Below are positions 1 to 8,597 of a stretch of DNA of 64,000 nt, one piece after another (within the stretch, counting starts at the first letter, position 1; each line of letters begins with the position of its first letter). The translations under genes were made by a program, and so were the position numbers. The notes beneath the pieces were generated by a model. The model had not been told where the DNA came from. It saw only the letters and a list, made by a program, of their open reading frames with translations, and searched no databases. This stretch comes from an uncultured Paracoccaceae bacterium (GTDB lineage: Bacteria; Pseudomonadota; Alphaproteobacteria; Rhodobacterales; Rhodobacteraceae): NCBI GenBank assembly GCA_937138255.1, contig CAKZOU010000041.1:62001-126000 (forward strand), written 5' to 3'.

Positions 1-98
1 ATTCGATGCCGCAGTTCTATTTCCACCTCACCACCGCCTACGACATCCTGCGCCACAACGGCGTGCCCTTGGGCAAGCGGGATTACATGGGCGTCTAG
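1..98 (+). CDS. DUF1993 family protein, C-terminal fragment
   Basis: The frame is open from base 3 to a TAG at 96-98 and encodes 31 residues that include HLTTAYDILRHNGVPLGKRD. I recognise this as the C-terminal signature of DUF1993 proteins, small helical proteins of the DinB-like fold with no established role. The 5' part lies outside the window, so length and start cannot be judged. The stop codon overlaps the stop of hrpB on the other strand (tail-to-tail, 4 bases). Confidence 0.75.
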   Translation, partial: SMPQFYFHLTTAYDILRHNGVPLGKRDYMGV

Positions 99-2521
99 GT
101 CCCCCGCGGTTTGGCCCTGAGCGTGGGCTCGGCCACGGTCGGGTCTTCGGGCCAGGGGTGGCGCGGATAGCGGCCGCGCATGTCCTTGCGGACGTCCGAA
201 TAGGACGAGGCCCAGAAGCCGGGGATATCGGTTGTCGTCTGCACCGGCTTGCCGCCGGGCGAGAGGAGCGTCACGCGGAGCGGAGTGGCGCCGATCGTCG
301 GGTGGCGGGTGACGCCGAACATCTCCTGAAGGCGCAGGGTGATCTCGGGCGTCTCGCCGTCATAGTCGATGGCGATGCGGCGGCCGAGGGGCGTTTCGAA
401 ATGGGCGGGGGCGGCCGCGTCGAGGGCCTGCATCTGGGCCCAACTCAGCATCGCCCGCAGGGCCTCCAGCGGGTTGAAGCGCTTCCAGTCGTCGGCGGAT
501 TTCACCCCTTGAAGATGGGGCAGGAGCCAGTCTTCAAGGGTATCGAGAAGCGCCGCGTCGGTCATGTCCGGCAGGTCGGCCCCTCCGGCGCGGACAAGCT
601 CGACCCGCGCCCGGACCCGTGCCGCTGCCCCTTCAAGCCGTAGCCCCAGATCACGCAGCCCCTCGCACATGGCTTGGGCGATGGTTTCGGGCGGGGCTTC
701 AAGCCACGGCCGGTCGCTCAGGGCAATGGCCCCCAGCCGCTCTTGCCGTCGGGCGAGAACGCGACGGTCGCGCTTGGACCACTGGCAGCTGGTATCCTCG
801 GTGATCCGGTCGGCAAGAACCGCGCGGATCTGGCTTTCCGAGATCGGCGCGGCAAGGCGGATTTTGGCCTCGCGGGGATCGCCGTCGAGGTCGGTGGCGA
901 CGAGGTAGGGCTGGCCCGCCAGCGGGTCAGCGGCATCGAGGATCGCGCCCTTGCCGCCCGAGAGAAGATAGCGCGGCTGATCGCCGGGGCGGCGCTGGCC
1001 GATCCGGTCGGGGTAGGCAAGGGCGACCATTTCGGCAAGGTCCATCGCGGGCCTTTGTGTCAGGCTCGCCTCGAGCCGCGTGGCCTCGGTCTTCACGCGC
1101 TCCTTGGTCGGATGGCTGACCGTCCCCGGCCCGTCATATCGCCCCGTGAGCGCCTTGAGCCGCAAACCGAGGTCGGCGGGGGCGCCGCTCAGCAGATCGC
1201 GCTCTCCCAAAAGCGCTGCCACCGGCGCGGCGGCTTTGCCGGCTTTCAAAAGCATATGGCCAAGGCGCGGATGCAGAGGCAGAGCGGCCAGTTCGCGGCC
1301 ATGGGCTGTGATCCGGCCCTTGTTGTCGAGCGCGCCGAGATCGGCCAGAAGTGCGCGCGCCTCTGCAAGTGCGCCTTCGGGCGGCGGGGTCAGGAAGGCG
1401 AGATCGTCGCTGCCCCAGAGCGCCAGTTCGAGCGCCAAGGGGGCGAGGTCGGCGGTGGCGATCTGGGGCGGGGGGAAGGCGGCGAGCGCGCCTTCCTCGC
1501 CCTTTGTCCAGAGTCTGTAACAGCGCCCTTCGGCCACGCGGCCCGCGCGGCCCGCGCGCTGGGTCGCCTCGGCGCGGGTGACGCGCTCGGTCACGAGGCG
1601 CGACATGCCGGAGCCCGGATCATAGCGGGCACGGCGGGCGCGGCCGGCGTCGATCACCACGCGGATATCCTCGATAGTGAGCGAGGTCTCGGAAATGGAG
1701 GTCGAGAGGACGACTTTGCGGCCTTTCAGAACAGGCGCAATCGCCGCGCGTTGGGCGGCGAAGGGCAGGGCACCATAGAGGGGGCGGATATCGCAATCCT
1801 TACGCAGGCGGCCTTTCAGGAGCGCCTCGGTGCGGCGGATTTCGCCCTCGCCGGGGAGGAAGACGAGGATGCCGCCCTCGGTCTCTGTCACAGCCTGTTC
1901 GATGAGCGAGGCAATTGCTTCGGGCAGGCGGGCGTCGCGGGGCAGGGGTTTGTCGAGGTGGACGGTTTCCACCGGATAGGAGCGCCCTTGGGAGGTGATC
2001 ACCGGCGCGTCGCCCATCAGCGCCGCGACCGGTTCGGCATCAAGCGTGGCCGACATGGCGAGGATCAGGAGGTCGGGGCGGAGGGCTGAGCGGATCTCAA
2101 GGGTGAGGGCGAGGCCGAGATCGGCATTGAGGCTGCGCTCGTGAAATTCGTCGAAGATCACCGCGCCGATCCCCGATAGCTCGGGGTCGGACTGGATCAT
2201 CCGGGTGAGGATGCCTTCGGTGACGACCTCGATGCGCGTGGCCTTCGAGACCTTGGTCTCGCCGCGCATCCGGTAGCCCACCGTTTGCCCCGGGGCTTCG
2301 CCCAGTTCCTCGGCCAGCCGTTCGGCCGCCGCCCGCGTGGCGAGGCGGCGGGGCTCTAACATGACGATCTTTCCGGTGGTCAGCCCCGCCTCGAGGAGCG
2401 CAATCGGCACCCGCGTGGTCTTGCCTGCGCCGGGGGGCGCCTGCAGGACGGCAAGCCCGCGCGCCTCGAGGGCGGCGATCAGCGGGGCGAGGGCGCCGTC
2501 AATGGGAAGGGGTTGGGCCAT
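95..2521 (-). CDS. hrpB: ATP-dependent helicase HrpB
   Basis: 808-residue DEAH-type helicase, full length for the HrpB family. Motif I is GAGKTT at about residues 31-36, motif II is DEFH at 124-127 followed by ERS, motif III is SAT at 157-159, and a QRAGRAGR motif VI lies near residue 320. The family C-terminal region follows, with the conserved WASSY segment. HrpB is a widespread cytoplasmic DExH protein, probably an RNA helicase, whose role in most bacteria is unclear. The start has an AGAGG ribosome site just upstream. It is a single gene, convergent with the DUF1993 gene and followed upstream by a dispersed repeat. Confidence 0.95.
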   Translation of the reverse strand: MAQPLPIDGALAPLIAALEARGLAVLQAPPGAGKTTRVPIALLEAGLTTGKIVMLEPRRLATRAAAERLAEELGEAPGQTVGYRMRGETKVSKATRIEVVTEGILTRMIQSDPELSGIGAVIFDEFHERSLNADLGLALTLEIRSALRPDLLILAMSATLDAEPVAALMGDAPVITSQGRSYPVETVHLDKPLPRDARLPEAIASLIEQAVTETEGGILVFLPGEGEIRRTEALLKGRLRKDCDIRPLYGALPFAAQRAAIAPVLKGRKVVLSTSISETSLTIEDIRVVIDAGRARRARYDPGSGMSRLVTERVTRAEATQRAGRAGRVAEGRCYRLWTKGEEGALAAFPPPQIATADLAPLALELALWGSDDLAFLTPPPEGALAEARALLADLGALDNKGRITAHGRELAALPLHPRLGHMLLKAGKAAAPVAALLGERDLLSGAPADLGLRLKALTGRYDGPGTVSHPTKERVKTEATRLEASLTQRPAMDLAEMVALAYPDRIGQRRPGDQPRYLLSGGKGAILDAADPLAGQPYLVATDLDGDPREAKIRLAAPISESQIRAVLADRITEDTSCQWSKRDRRVLARRQERLGAIALSDRPWLEAPPETIAQAMCEGLRDLGLRLEGAAARVRARVELVRAGGADLPDMTDAALLDTLEDWLLPHLQGVKSADDWKRFNPLEALRAMLSWAQMQALDAAAPAHFETPLGRRIAIDYDGETPEITLRLQEMFGVTRHPTIGATPLRVTLLSPGGKPVQTTTDIPGFWASSYSDVRKDMRGRYPRHPWPEDPTVAEPTLRAKPRGT

Positions 2522-2555
2522 GGCCTCTTATGGCGCGAGAGGGGGCGCTGTCCAA

Positions 2556-2612
2556 GGGGGCTCTGCCCCCCGGCCTGCGGCCTCCCCCCGGAGTATTTCG
2601 GGGCCAAAAGAA
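2556..2612. repeat. Dispersed GC-rich palindromic element, copy 1
   Basis: This intergenic element starts with a perfect hairpin (GGGGGC-TCT-GCCCCC, 2556-2570). A second small hairpin follows (GGCC-TGC-GGCC), then CCCCGGAGTATTTCGGGGCCAAAAG. The same order of parts recurs at 22757-22831 and as an inverted pair at 56591-56723, so it is a repeated family and not a one-off terminator. It sits between the starts of hrpB and the AAA ATPase region. Confidence 0.7.
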
Positions 2613-2614
2613 GA

Positions 2615-3925
2615 TCAGTGAATGATGGTCTCTTCCTTGACGAACATATTGGCCCAGGCGCGGTCGATGAGCGAAGGCGTCATCTGGTAGGGGATACCCT
2701 CGAATTCGCAGATGGCGATCATCTGGTCGATCAGGAAGATCGGCTGATAGTTGGCGTAGACGTTGTCGATCGTCGGGTATTTCCGCTTGAGCAGGTGCAC
2801 GAGCGAAGCCTCGTCGATCGGCATCTTCTTCTTGCGGGCGACGAGGGCGAAGATCTTGAGGAAGTTTTCCTGGCTCGGCCCGTCGATCTTGATCTTGAAG
2901 AAGATCCGGCGGAGCGCGGCCTTGTCGAAGATTTCATTGGGGTGGAAGTTGGTGGAGAAGATCACCAGCGTATCGAAGGGCACTTCGAATTTCTCGCCCG
3001 ATTGCAGGGCAAGGATGTCGCGGCCTTCTTCGAGCGGCACGATCCAGCGGTTGACGATCTTCTGTGGTGGCTCTTCCTGGCGGCCAAGGTCGTCGATGAT
3101 GAAGACGCCGCCGGTGGACTTGAGTTGCAGGGGCGCCTGATAGGTGCGGGCGACCGGATTGTAGACGAGGTCGAGCATATCGAGGGAAAGCTCGCCGCCG
3201 GTGATGACCGTCGGGCGGTCGCAGCGAACGTAGCGGGTATCGTAGCGGCCCGAGGTGCGGCGCAGTGAGTTGGGGTCGTCTTCCTGTTCTTCGGCGGCGG
3301 AGTGCACGATCGGGTCGTAGACGGTGATGACCTGGCCTGCATATTCGATGGCGCGGGGGATGTAGATCTTGTCACCAAGCGCATCGCGGATGCCGTTGGA
3401 GATCGAGGATTTGCCGTTGCCCGGCGGGCCATACATCAGGATCGAGCGGCCGGCGGACACGGCAGGGCCGAGGTGATCGAGAAGGCTCGAGGGCAGGATA
3501 AGGTGGCCCATGGCGGCGGTCAGCTGATCGCGCGTCACCTGGATATTGCGGATCGATTGGCGTTTCACCTGTTCGGCATAGACATCGAGCGGCACCGGCA
3601 TGGCGCCATAGTATTCCGACTGGGCCAGCGCATCCAGCGCACGGGCCTTGCCGCCGTCGGTCAGCTGATAGCCCATTTCATTGCCAGACGTCGCGTGCAG
3701 CGTACCTGTGGCTTCGACGAGCTTCTGGCCGCGGGCCATGTCGATGAGCTGTTGCGTCACCGGGATTGGCAGGCAAATGGCGCGGGAGAGGTCGGAGACC
3801 ATGTCGATGTTCTTGCGGAACATTGTCTTGATCAGGATGTCGCGCATCATCACGAGCGGGAGTTGCATCCCCTCGATGGACTTCGGCGCCGGAGGAGCGA
3901 TAACCGAAGTGGCTTGCATATTCAT
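2615..3925 (-). CDS. AAA+ ATPase with N-terminal winged-helix-like domain, pilus-associated family
   Basis: 436 residues. Residues 20-100 look like a winged-helix domain (DILIKTMFR, then LTDGGKARALDAL). A AAA+ module follows, with Walker A GPPGNGKS at 166-173, Walker B IIDD at 276-279, sensor-1 STN at 324-326 and a paired Arg (339-340) in the arginine-finger region. I recognise this as an uncharacterised ATPase family often encoded near type IV or Tad pilus and secretion loci. Here it lies one gene away from the tad operon. It has no transmembrane segment, so it is probably cytoplasmic. The ribosome site GAGG sits 7 bases before the chosen ATG. A direct role in pilus assembly or its control is inference. 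Confidence 0.8.
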   Translation of the reverse strand: MNMQATSVIAPPAPKSIEGMQLPLVMMRDILIKTMFRKNIDMVSDLSRAICLPIPVTQQLIDMARGQKLVEATGTLHATSGNEMGYQLTDGGKARALDALAQSEYYGAMPVPLDVYAEQVKRQSIRNIQVTRDQLTAAMGHLILPSSLLDHLGPAVSAGRSILMYGPPGNGKSSISNGIRDALGDKIYIPRAIEYAGQVITVYDPIVHSAAEEQEDDPNSLRRTSGRYDTRYVRCDRPTVITGGELSLDMLDLVYNPVARTYQAPLQLKSTGGVFIIDDLGRQEEPPQKIVNRWIVPLEEGRDILALQSGEKFEVPFDTLVIFSTNFHPNEIFDKAALRRIFFKIKIDGPSQENFLKIFALVARKKKMPIDEASLVHLLKRKYPTIDNVYANYQPIFLIDQMIAICEFEGIPYQMTPSLIDRAWANMFVKEETIIH

Positions 3926-4033
3926 GTGTCTGCCTCACAGCCTTTGGCCCGCGAATTGCCACGGGATTTGCTTTTCATTGTGATGCCCGTCTAATGTGGC
4001 GAAAAAATGGACATTCGGGCACGAGAGACAGGC

Positions 4034-5662
4034 ATGAACCGATCAAATCCCGTGTATTTCCTTGCCTTTTTGGTGGCGATCGTGGCCGCTCTGGGAGGCT
4101 TGGCCTTGGCGAAGGGCGGCTTCTATATCGGCAAGCACGAAGGCGATACGCTGCATATGGTCGAGATCATCTTCCGTATTGTTGCCGGAGAGATCCCGCA
4201 TCTCGACTTTGTGACGCCGATCGGCGGGCTGGCTTTCGCGCCGGCGGCGCTTTTCGTGACCATGGGCTATGGGGTCGGAACGGCTTCGATACTGGCGCAG
4301 ATCCTGATGGCGATTGTCTTTCTGCCGATGGTCTGGTGGGTCGGGATCGGGCGGCTGACGCCGGCAATCTCGGCCTTTTTCGGGCTTGTCGTCATGGTTC
4401 TTCTGCTCGCGCTTGTGCATGGCGAGGCCGAGCGCAGCACCGCTATTTCGATGCACTATAACCGCTGGGCCTGGGCGGCTGCCTATGTGGCTATTGTCAC
4501 CTCCCTTGTGCCGCCCGTTCACCCGCGAAACGCTGTAATCGACGGAGCCATTGTCGGGGCAATGCTCTCGGCCCTGGCGTTGATCAAGGTGACGTATTTC
4601 GTCGCCTTCGCGCTGCCCGTGGCAATTGCGCTTCTCCTGACGGGACAGCGCCGCGCGTTGCTGGTCTCGGTTTTGACAGGGGCGATGATTTTTGCAGGCC
4701 TGACGCTTTGGTTAGGGACCGGCTACTGGCTGGCCTATCTGGGCGATCTTCTGACCGTCACCCGATCCGATATCCGCCAGATGCCGGGCGATAGTTTCGA
4801 GGCCATTCTCGGGGCGCCTGCGTGGCTTGGCGCTTCGATCGTGGGCATTCTGTCGGTGGTGTTCCTGAGACAGTCACGGGCCCACACGGCGGGGCTCGTC
4901 GTCTTGCTGCTCTTGCCGGGGTTTGCCTATGTGACCTGGCAGAATTTTGGCAACGATCCTCAATGGTTGCCCCTGCTGGTGATCCTGCTTTTTGCATTCA
5001 TGCCACCGCAGGATATGACCAATGGTCTTGGCTGGAACCTTCGTAGTGCGACCAAGCTCACCGCCGTTGCCGCCCTTTCCCTTGGGGCGCCGTCGTTCTT
5101 CAATCTGGCCTACAGCCCGTTTCGTCACTACGGGGTTGTGACAGAGAATTTCTCGCCGCTCCTTCCGCGCGGTGGCGTCCATGCAGATCTTCAGACCGCC
5201 AAGATCCGGGCCATGCGGGTTGATGCCCGGATCGCGCTGGACATCGAGGCGATGGGGCTCGCGCGCTATCGCGAGGGGGCCGATCGCGAGGAAACCGCGA
5301 TCTTCCGCGGAGAACATATGCCCACCTGTGCGCTCGAGCTTGGCCTGCCGTCGGTTTTTGACGCGATGGCGCGCGACATGGAAGAGCACGGCATTGGCAG
5401 GGGCGAGCCGGTCTTCGTGGCCGATCTCTTTTCTTCGGTTCTCTGGCTCTATGGTGATTTCGCTCCCCTGATCCACGGTGCGCCTTGGTACTATGGCGGC
5501 CTGCCGGGCTATGACGAGGCGCGCTATCTGGTGGTGCCGCATTGCCCGGTGGTGCAGGAGGTGCAGACCCGCATCCTGAATGCGATCACAGAGCGCGGAG
5601 GAGCAGACAATCTCAAAGAACTGCGGCGCAATGCCGTCTATACACTTTATGAAATCCTCTAA
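4034..5662 (+). CDS. Multispanning membrane protein, GT-C glycosyltransferase-like
   Basis: 542 residues, with about ten hydrophobic segments between residues 5 and 350 and a soluble C-terminal domain (about 370-542). The first loop carries EGDTLHMVEI and then GEIPHLDFVTPIG. This layout (acidic residues, G-x-PH-x-DF, P-x-G) is typical of GT-C-fold transferases that use polyprenyl-phosphate sugars. No specific family can be named. I chose the second ATG (AGAGACAGG upstream) over 4007, which lacks a ribosome site. The gene is divergent from the AAA ATPase and its last 4 bases overlap the end of tadV. A role in glycosylating the pilus or an envelope glycan is inference. Confidence 0.7.
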   Translation: MNRSNPVYFLAFLVAIVAALGGLALAKGGFYIGKHEGDTLHMVEIIFRIVAGEIPHLDFVTPIGGLAFAPAALFVTMGYGVGTASILAQILMAIVFLPMVWWVGIGRLTPAISAFFGLVVMVLLLALVHGEAERSTAISMHYNRWAWAAAYVAIVTSLVPPVHPRNAVIDGAIVGAMLSALALIKVTYFVAFALPVAIALLLTGQRRALLVSVLTGAMIFAGLTLWLGTGYWLAYLGDLLTVTRSDIRQMPGDSFEAILGAPAWLGASIVGILSVVFLRQSRAHTAGLVVLLLLPGFAYVTWQNFGNDPQWLPLLVILLFAFMPPQDMTNGLGWNLRSATKLTAVAALSLGAPSFFNLAYSPFRHYGVVTENFSPLLPRGGVHADLQTAKIRAMRVDARIALDIEAMGLARYREGADREETAIFRGEHMPTCALELGLPSVFDAMARDMEEHGIGRGEPVFVADLFSSVLWLYGDFAPLIHGAPWYYGGLPGYDEARYLVVPHCPVVQEVQTRILNAITERGGADNLKELRRNAVYTLYEIL

Positions 5663-6150
5663 GCGAGGAAGGGCAACGCCAGATAGAGGATGAGCGTTGC
5701 CGCCAGCGGCAGACCCATTGGGAAGCGGCGGCCCGATTTCCAGCTTTCCCAATCCGGTACAAGCCTGCGCAGGGGCGAGGCGCGGACGATGCGGTGGATG
5801 ACGTAGCCGCTCAGCAAACATCCGGCGAAAAGGTAGAGAAGGCTCGCGAGATCCGCGAGCGCGATATATGGCGCTGCAGCCGCGGCAAACTTCGCATCGC
5901 CTGCGCCCAGCGCTCCGATAGCGTTGAGCGCGATGCCAATCACCAAAACGACGATCAGGTGAACGTAGCGCCAGAGATAGTCTTCGAACGGCAGGGCAAA
6001 CAGGCCCAGCACGGCGAACGAAATCAACAAGGCATAGACCGCAATATTCGGGATCTTCATCGCCCGCATATCATTCCACGCGACATAAATGCCGATGGGA
6101 AGTGCGGCAGGGAGAAACCAGACCGCCTCTGAAGTGCTCAATGCAAGCAT
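5659..6150 (-). CDS. tadV: Prepilin peptidase TadV/CpaA (A24 family)
   Basis: 163 residues, almost entirely hydrophobic, with about five membrane segments. The two catalytic aspartates of the type IV prepilin peptidase family are visible: Asp27 in WNDMRAMKIPN and Asp85 in the GAGDAK motif (82-87). The protein is short and lacks the N-methylation domain of PilD, as expected for TadV/CpaA. It would cleave the Flp prepilin leaders encoded at the other end of the locus. It is the last gene of the minus-strand tad operon and its start codon shares one base with the stop of the preceding tadD gene (TGATG), indicating translational coupling. Confidence 0.9.
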   Translation of the reverse strand: MLALSTSEAVWFLPAALPIGIYVAWNDMRAMKIPNIAVYALLISFAVLGLFALPFEDYLWRYVHLIVVLVIGIALNAIGALGAGDAKFAAAAAPYIALADLASLLYLFAGCLLSGYVIHRIVRASPLRRLVPDWESWKSGRRFPMGLPLAATLILYLALPFLA

Positions 6151-7010
6151 CAGTTGGACACGTTCTCTTCAAGCGCCTGAAGCGAACGCACGGCCGCTTC
6201 GAAATGCTGCGGATGGGTATCAATTGCCTCACGCAGAAGGGTCTTGGCCATCGTCACATCGCCCTGCTTCACGGCAGCGAGTGCCAGCGTATAAAGAAGC
6301 TGGGCCCGCTCGACCTGGCTCATGCGGATGACCGGCAATTCATAATTGCGCTGGGCGCCGCGGGCGAGGACAAGATTGTTCTTGGCGGTAAAGAGGTTGG
6401 GATCGTGGCGCAGGGCCTCCCAGAACTTCTTTTCCGCGCCGGTGAAATCGCCGCGTGTCAGCTTGGAAAAGCCCCAGTTGTTGTAGACGCCCGCTGGTTT
6501 TGTGGTCAGGCCCGCCGCGATCTCGTAAAAGCTGTCGGCGCGCTTCCAGTCTTCATTGCTGTCGGCCACCATCGCCTCTAGGCGATAGCGGTCATAGGTC
6601 TCGAAGGTCGGCGGAATGGAATTCAGGATCTCTTCGGCCATATCCCATTCATTGTTGCGGATGAGCGCATCGACGTAGCTGATCTTGTCCTCTAGGGTCG
6701 CCTCGGGATGCTCGACCACGGCTTTCCAGATCGGCAGCGCCTCGGAGGCGCGGGCGGCGCGGATCAGCGATTTGCCAAGGCCGCGCAACAGGTCGATCCG
6801 GCTGGGATCGCTGCGCACTGCACGCTCGAAATAGGTCACCGCCTCGTTCGGATCGGCGATGGTGAGCATCACATCGTTGAGATTGCTCTCGTCGATGACG
6901 TTGACTTCTTTCATCGCGTTTTCAACGGCGTCTTCACCGTTCGGCTGGCAGGCGGCCAACGTGACGATTAGTGTCGCCGGAAGCGAAATACGAATAAACT
7001 GACGGATCAT
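6150..7010 (-). CDS. tadD: TPR lipoprotein, TadD-like (second copy)
   Basis: 286 residues with a lipoprotein signal (TLAAC, Cys21), followed by tetratricopeptide-like helices throughout, for example EAVTYFERAVRSDPSRIDLL and GVYNNWGFSKLTRGDFTGAE. TadD proteins are outer-membrane-associated TPR lipoproteins needed for Tad pilus biogenesis, probably as secretin pilotins by analogy with PilF. It lies between a shorter TPR lipoprotein and tadV within the operon. Which of the two TPR genes is the functional TadD cannot be decided from sequence alone. Confidence 0.85.
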   Translation of the reverse strand: MIRQFIRISLPATLIVTLAACQPNGEDAVENAMKEVNVIDESNLNDVMLTIADPNEAVTYFERAVRSDPSRIDLLRGLGKSLIRAARASEALPIWKAVVEHPEATLEDKISYVDALIRNNEWDMAEEILNSIPPTFETYDRYRLEAMVADSNEDWKRADSFYEIAAGLTTKPAGVYNNWGFSKLTRGDFTGAEKKFWEALRHDPNLFTAKNNLVLARGAQRNYELPVIRMSQVERAQLLYTLALAAVKQGDVTMAKTLLREAIDTHPQHFEAAVRSLQALEENVSN

Positions 7011-7035
7011 GCCCGTGTCCCTGACTGCTCTTGCC

Positions 7036-7593
7036 TCAAGGTGTGGTCAGGATCAGGTAGTCGCCCGCCCCGCGCCGCACCAGCTGGAATGTTCCATTCT
7101 CATTGGGTGCAGCATAGGCGGGATCTTCGACTTTTGCGAGTGCTAAGCGCAGGTTGTCGCGGATTTGATCGGAATTGCCATTATCGGCGGCAAAGGCGCG
7201 GCGGAAGGCTTCGACAGCCTCTGGATAATTTCCCATCTCGACCAGGGTGACGCCGAGGTTGTTCCAGGCGGGCGGAAACTCGGGGTCTTCGTCGACCGCC
7301 TGCCGCAGGAGTTTTTCGGCCTGCCAGAGCCGGCCCAGTTTGAGGTTGGCAGAGCCCATCGCCGAAAGCGTATCGACATTGATGCCGTGTTGGGCGGCCC
7401 CGCGGATATAGGCCTTGAGCGCCAGTTCATATTCGCCCGCCGCCATCAGGCGATGCCCGACGAGGAGCCCGTCGATATCCATCTCGCCCGCAACGCCCGG
7501 CGCATAGGTGCCATCCGAACGGTTCAGGCCGCCTGTGTTGCAGGCGGCCAGCATGGCGATCGCCATGATCAGAACCAGATTTTTGGCGTTCAT
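7036..7593 (-). CDS. TPR lipoprotein, TadD-like (first copy)
   Basis: 185 residues. A short signal peptide ends in a lipobox (MLAAC, Cys18). TPR motifs follow in the centre, including AWNNLGVTLVEMGNYPEAVE, the best TPR consensus in either gene. Its partner at 6150-7010 is longer and the two are not close copies, so this is an old pair and not a recent duplication. It is co-oriented with tadC (8-base gap) and likely works in secretin assembly or outer-membrane anchoring of the Tad machine. The start has a good ribosome site (AGGGCAGG). Confidence 0.85.
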   Translation of the reverse strand: MNAKNLVLIMAIAMLAACNTGGLNRSDGTYAPGVAGEMDIDGLLVGHRLMAAGEYELALKAYIRGAAQHGINVDTLSAMGSANLKLGRLWQAEKLLRQAVDEDPEFPPAWNNLGVTLVEMGNYPEAVEAFRRAFAADNGNSDQIRDNLRLALAKVEDPAYAAPNENGTFQLVRRGAGDYLILTTP

Positions 7594-7601
7594 GCCCTGC
7601 C

Positions 7602-8588
7602 CTAGAAAGCGGCGCCGTTCAATGTCTTGTAGATATTATAGATCGACGGCCCGATCAGAATGATCAAGAGCGGCGGCACCGTCAACATCATCGTGGCCAG
7701 TGTCATCTTGGTGGGCAGGGTATTTGCCTTTTCCTCGGCGCGCATCACGCGCTTGTCGCGCATCTCGCCCGAATAGACCCGAAGCGCCTCGGCGATAGAG
7801 GTACCGAACTGCTGCGACTGGATCAGCACGGTCACGAACGATGACACATCCGGCACACCGCAGCGCTCGGACATATCGCGCAGAACCTGGATCTTGTCCT
7901 TGCCGGCCTTCATTTCATAGCTGACCATCTCGTATTCCTCGGCCAGCGCGGGGAAGCCCGACCGCATCTCGCGCGCAACGCGGATGATCGACTGGTCAAG
8001 CGATTGGCCCGCTTCCACACAGACAAGCATCATATCGAGACTGTCAGGGAAACCGTTGACGATCGCTTGCTGGCGTTCGCCTTGCCGGCGGGTGACCCAG
8101 TATTTTGGAAGCATATAGCCTGCGACAGCGGGGCCGATGATCGACAGGATCGTGGCCTTGGTCGAGGGATCGCCAGTCTGGGATTGCAGGATCGAATAGC
8201 CGATTCCAACTATCAGAAGGCTGATCCCAAGCGCCAGCTGAGCGAAGTGATACATCCGCACGGCGTTCTTGGATTTATAGCCGGCCTGCAAAAGCTTGAG
8301 CTTGATCGCCGAATATTCCTCGGCGTTCTGCGGTTCGAGGAAGTTCGAGTATTTCTCGAGCTTGTCCTTGCCCGAGGCTTGGCGAAGCTTGTCTTTTTTG
8401 CTTTTCTCGGGGGCCGCTTTTTGCTGGACCGGCGCCTTTAGCTTGTCGAGCGGATCGACTTCTTTCTTGAAAAGAAGTGGAATGGTGACAAGCACCATCA
8501 CCAGCCCGAGAAAGCCGACGACGATCAGCGGCCCGAACGGCCCGAGCATATCTTTCAACATCTGATTGATGGTATCGAGAAGACTCAT
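7602..8588 (-). CDS. tadC: Tad pilus inner-membrane platform protein TadC
   Basis: 328 residues with the type II secretion F domain in the middle to C-terminal half (about 165-290), and hydrophobic segments near the N-terminus, residues 110-160 and the C-terminus. Motifs typical of TadC-type proteins include FPDSLDMMLVCVEAGQSLDQ and LIQSQQFGTSIAEALR. With TadB it forms the inner-membrane platform onto which the TadA ATPase docks. A Lys-rich cytoplasmic stretch lies at about residues 40-80. It is immediately followed by the TPR lipoproteins. Confidence 0.93.
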   Translation of the reverse strand: MSLLDTINQMLKDMLGPFGPLIVVGFLGLVMVLVTIPLLFKKEVDPLDKLKAPVQQKAAPEKSKKDKLRQASGKDKLEKYSNFLEPQNAEEYSAIKLKLLQAGYKSKNAVRMYHFAQLALGISLLIVGIGYSILQSQTGDPSTKATILSIIGPAVAGYMLPKYWVTRRQGERQQAIVNGFPDSLDMMLVCVEAGQSLDQSIIRVAREMRSGFPALAEEYEMVSYEMKAGKDKIQVLRDMSERCGVPDVSSFVTVLIQSQQFGTSIAEALRVYSGEMRDKRVMRAEEKANTLPTKMTLATMMLTVPPLLIILIGPSIYNIYKTLNGAAF

Positions 8589-8597
8589 GATGTTACC

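Noticed and set aside
674-2089. Long plus-strand frame opposite hrpB
   Set aside because: It is antisense to a clear helicase, and its composition is that of a reverse-complement reading of a GC-rich gene.
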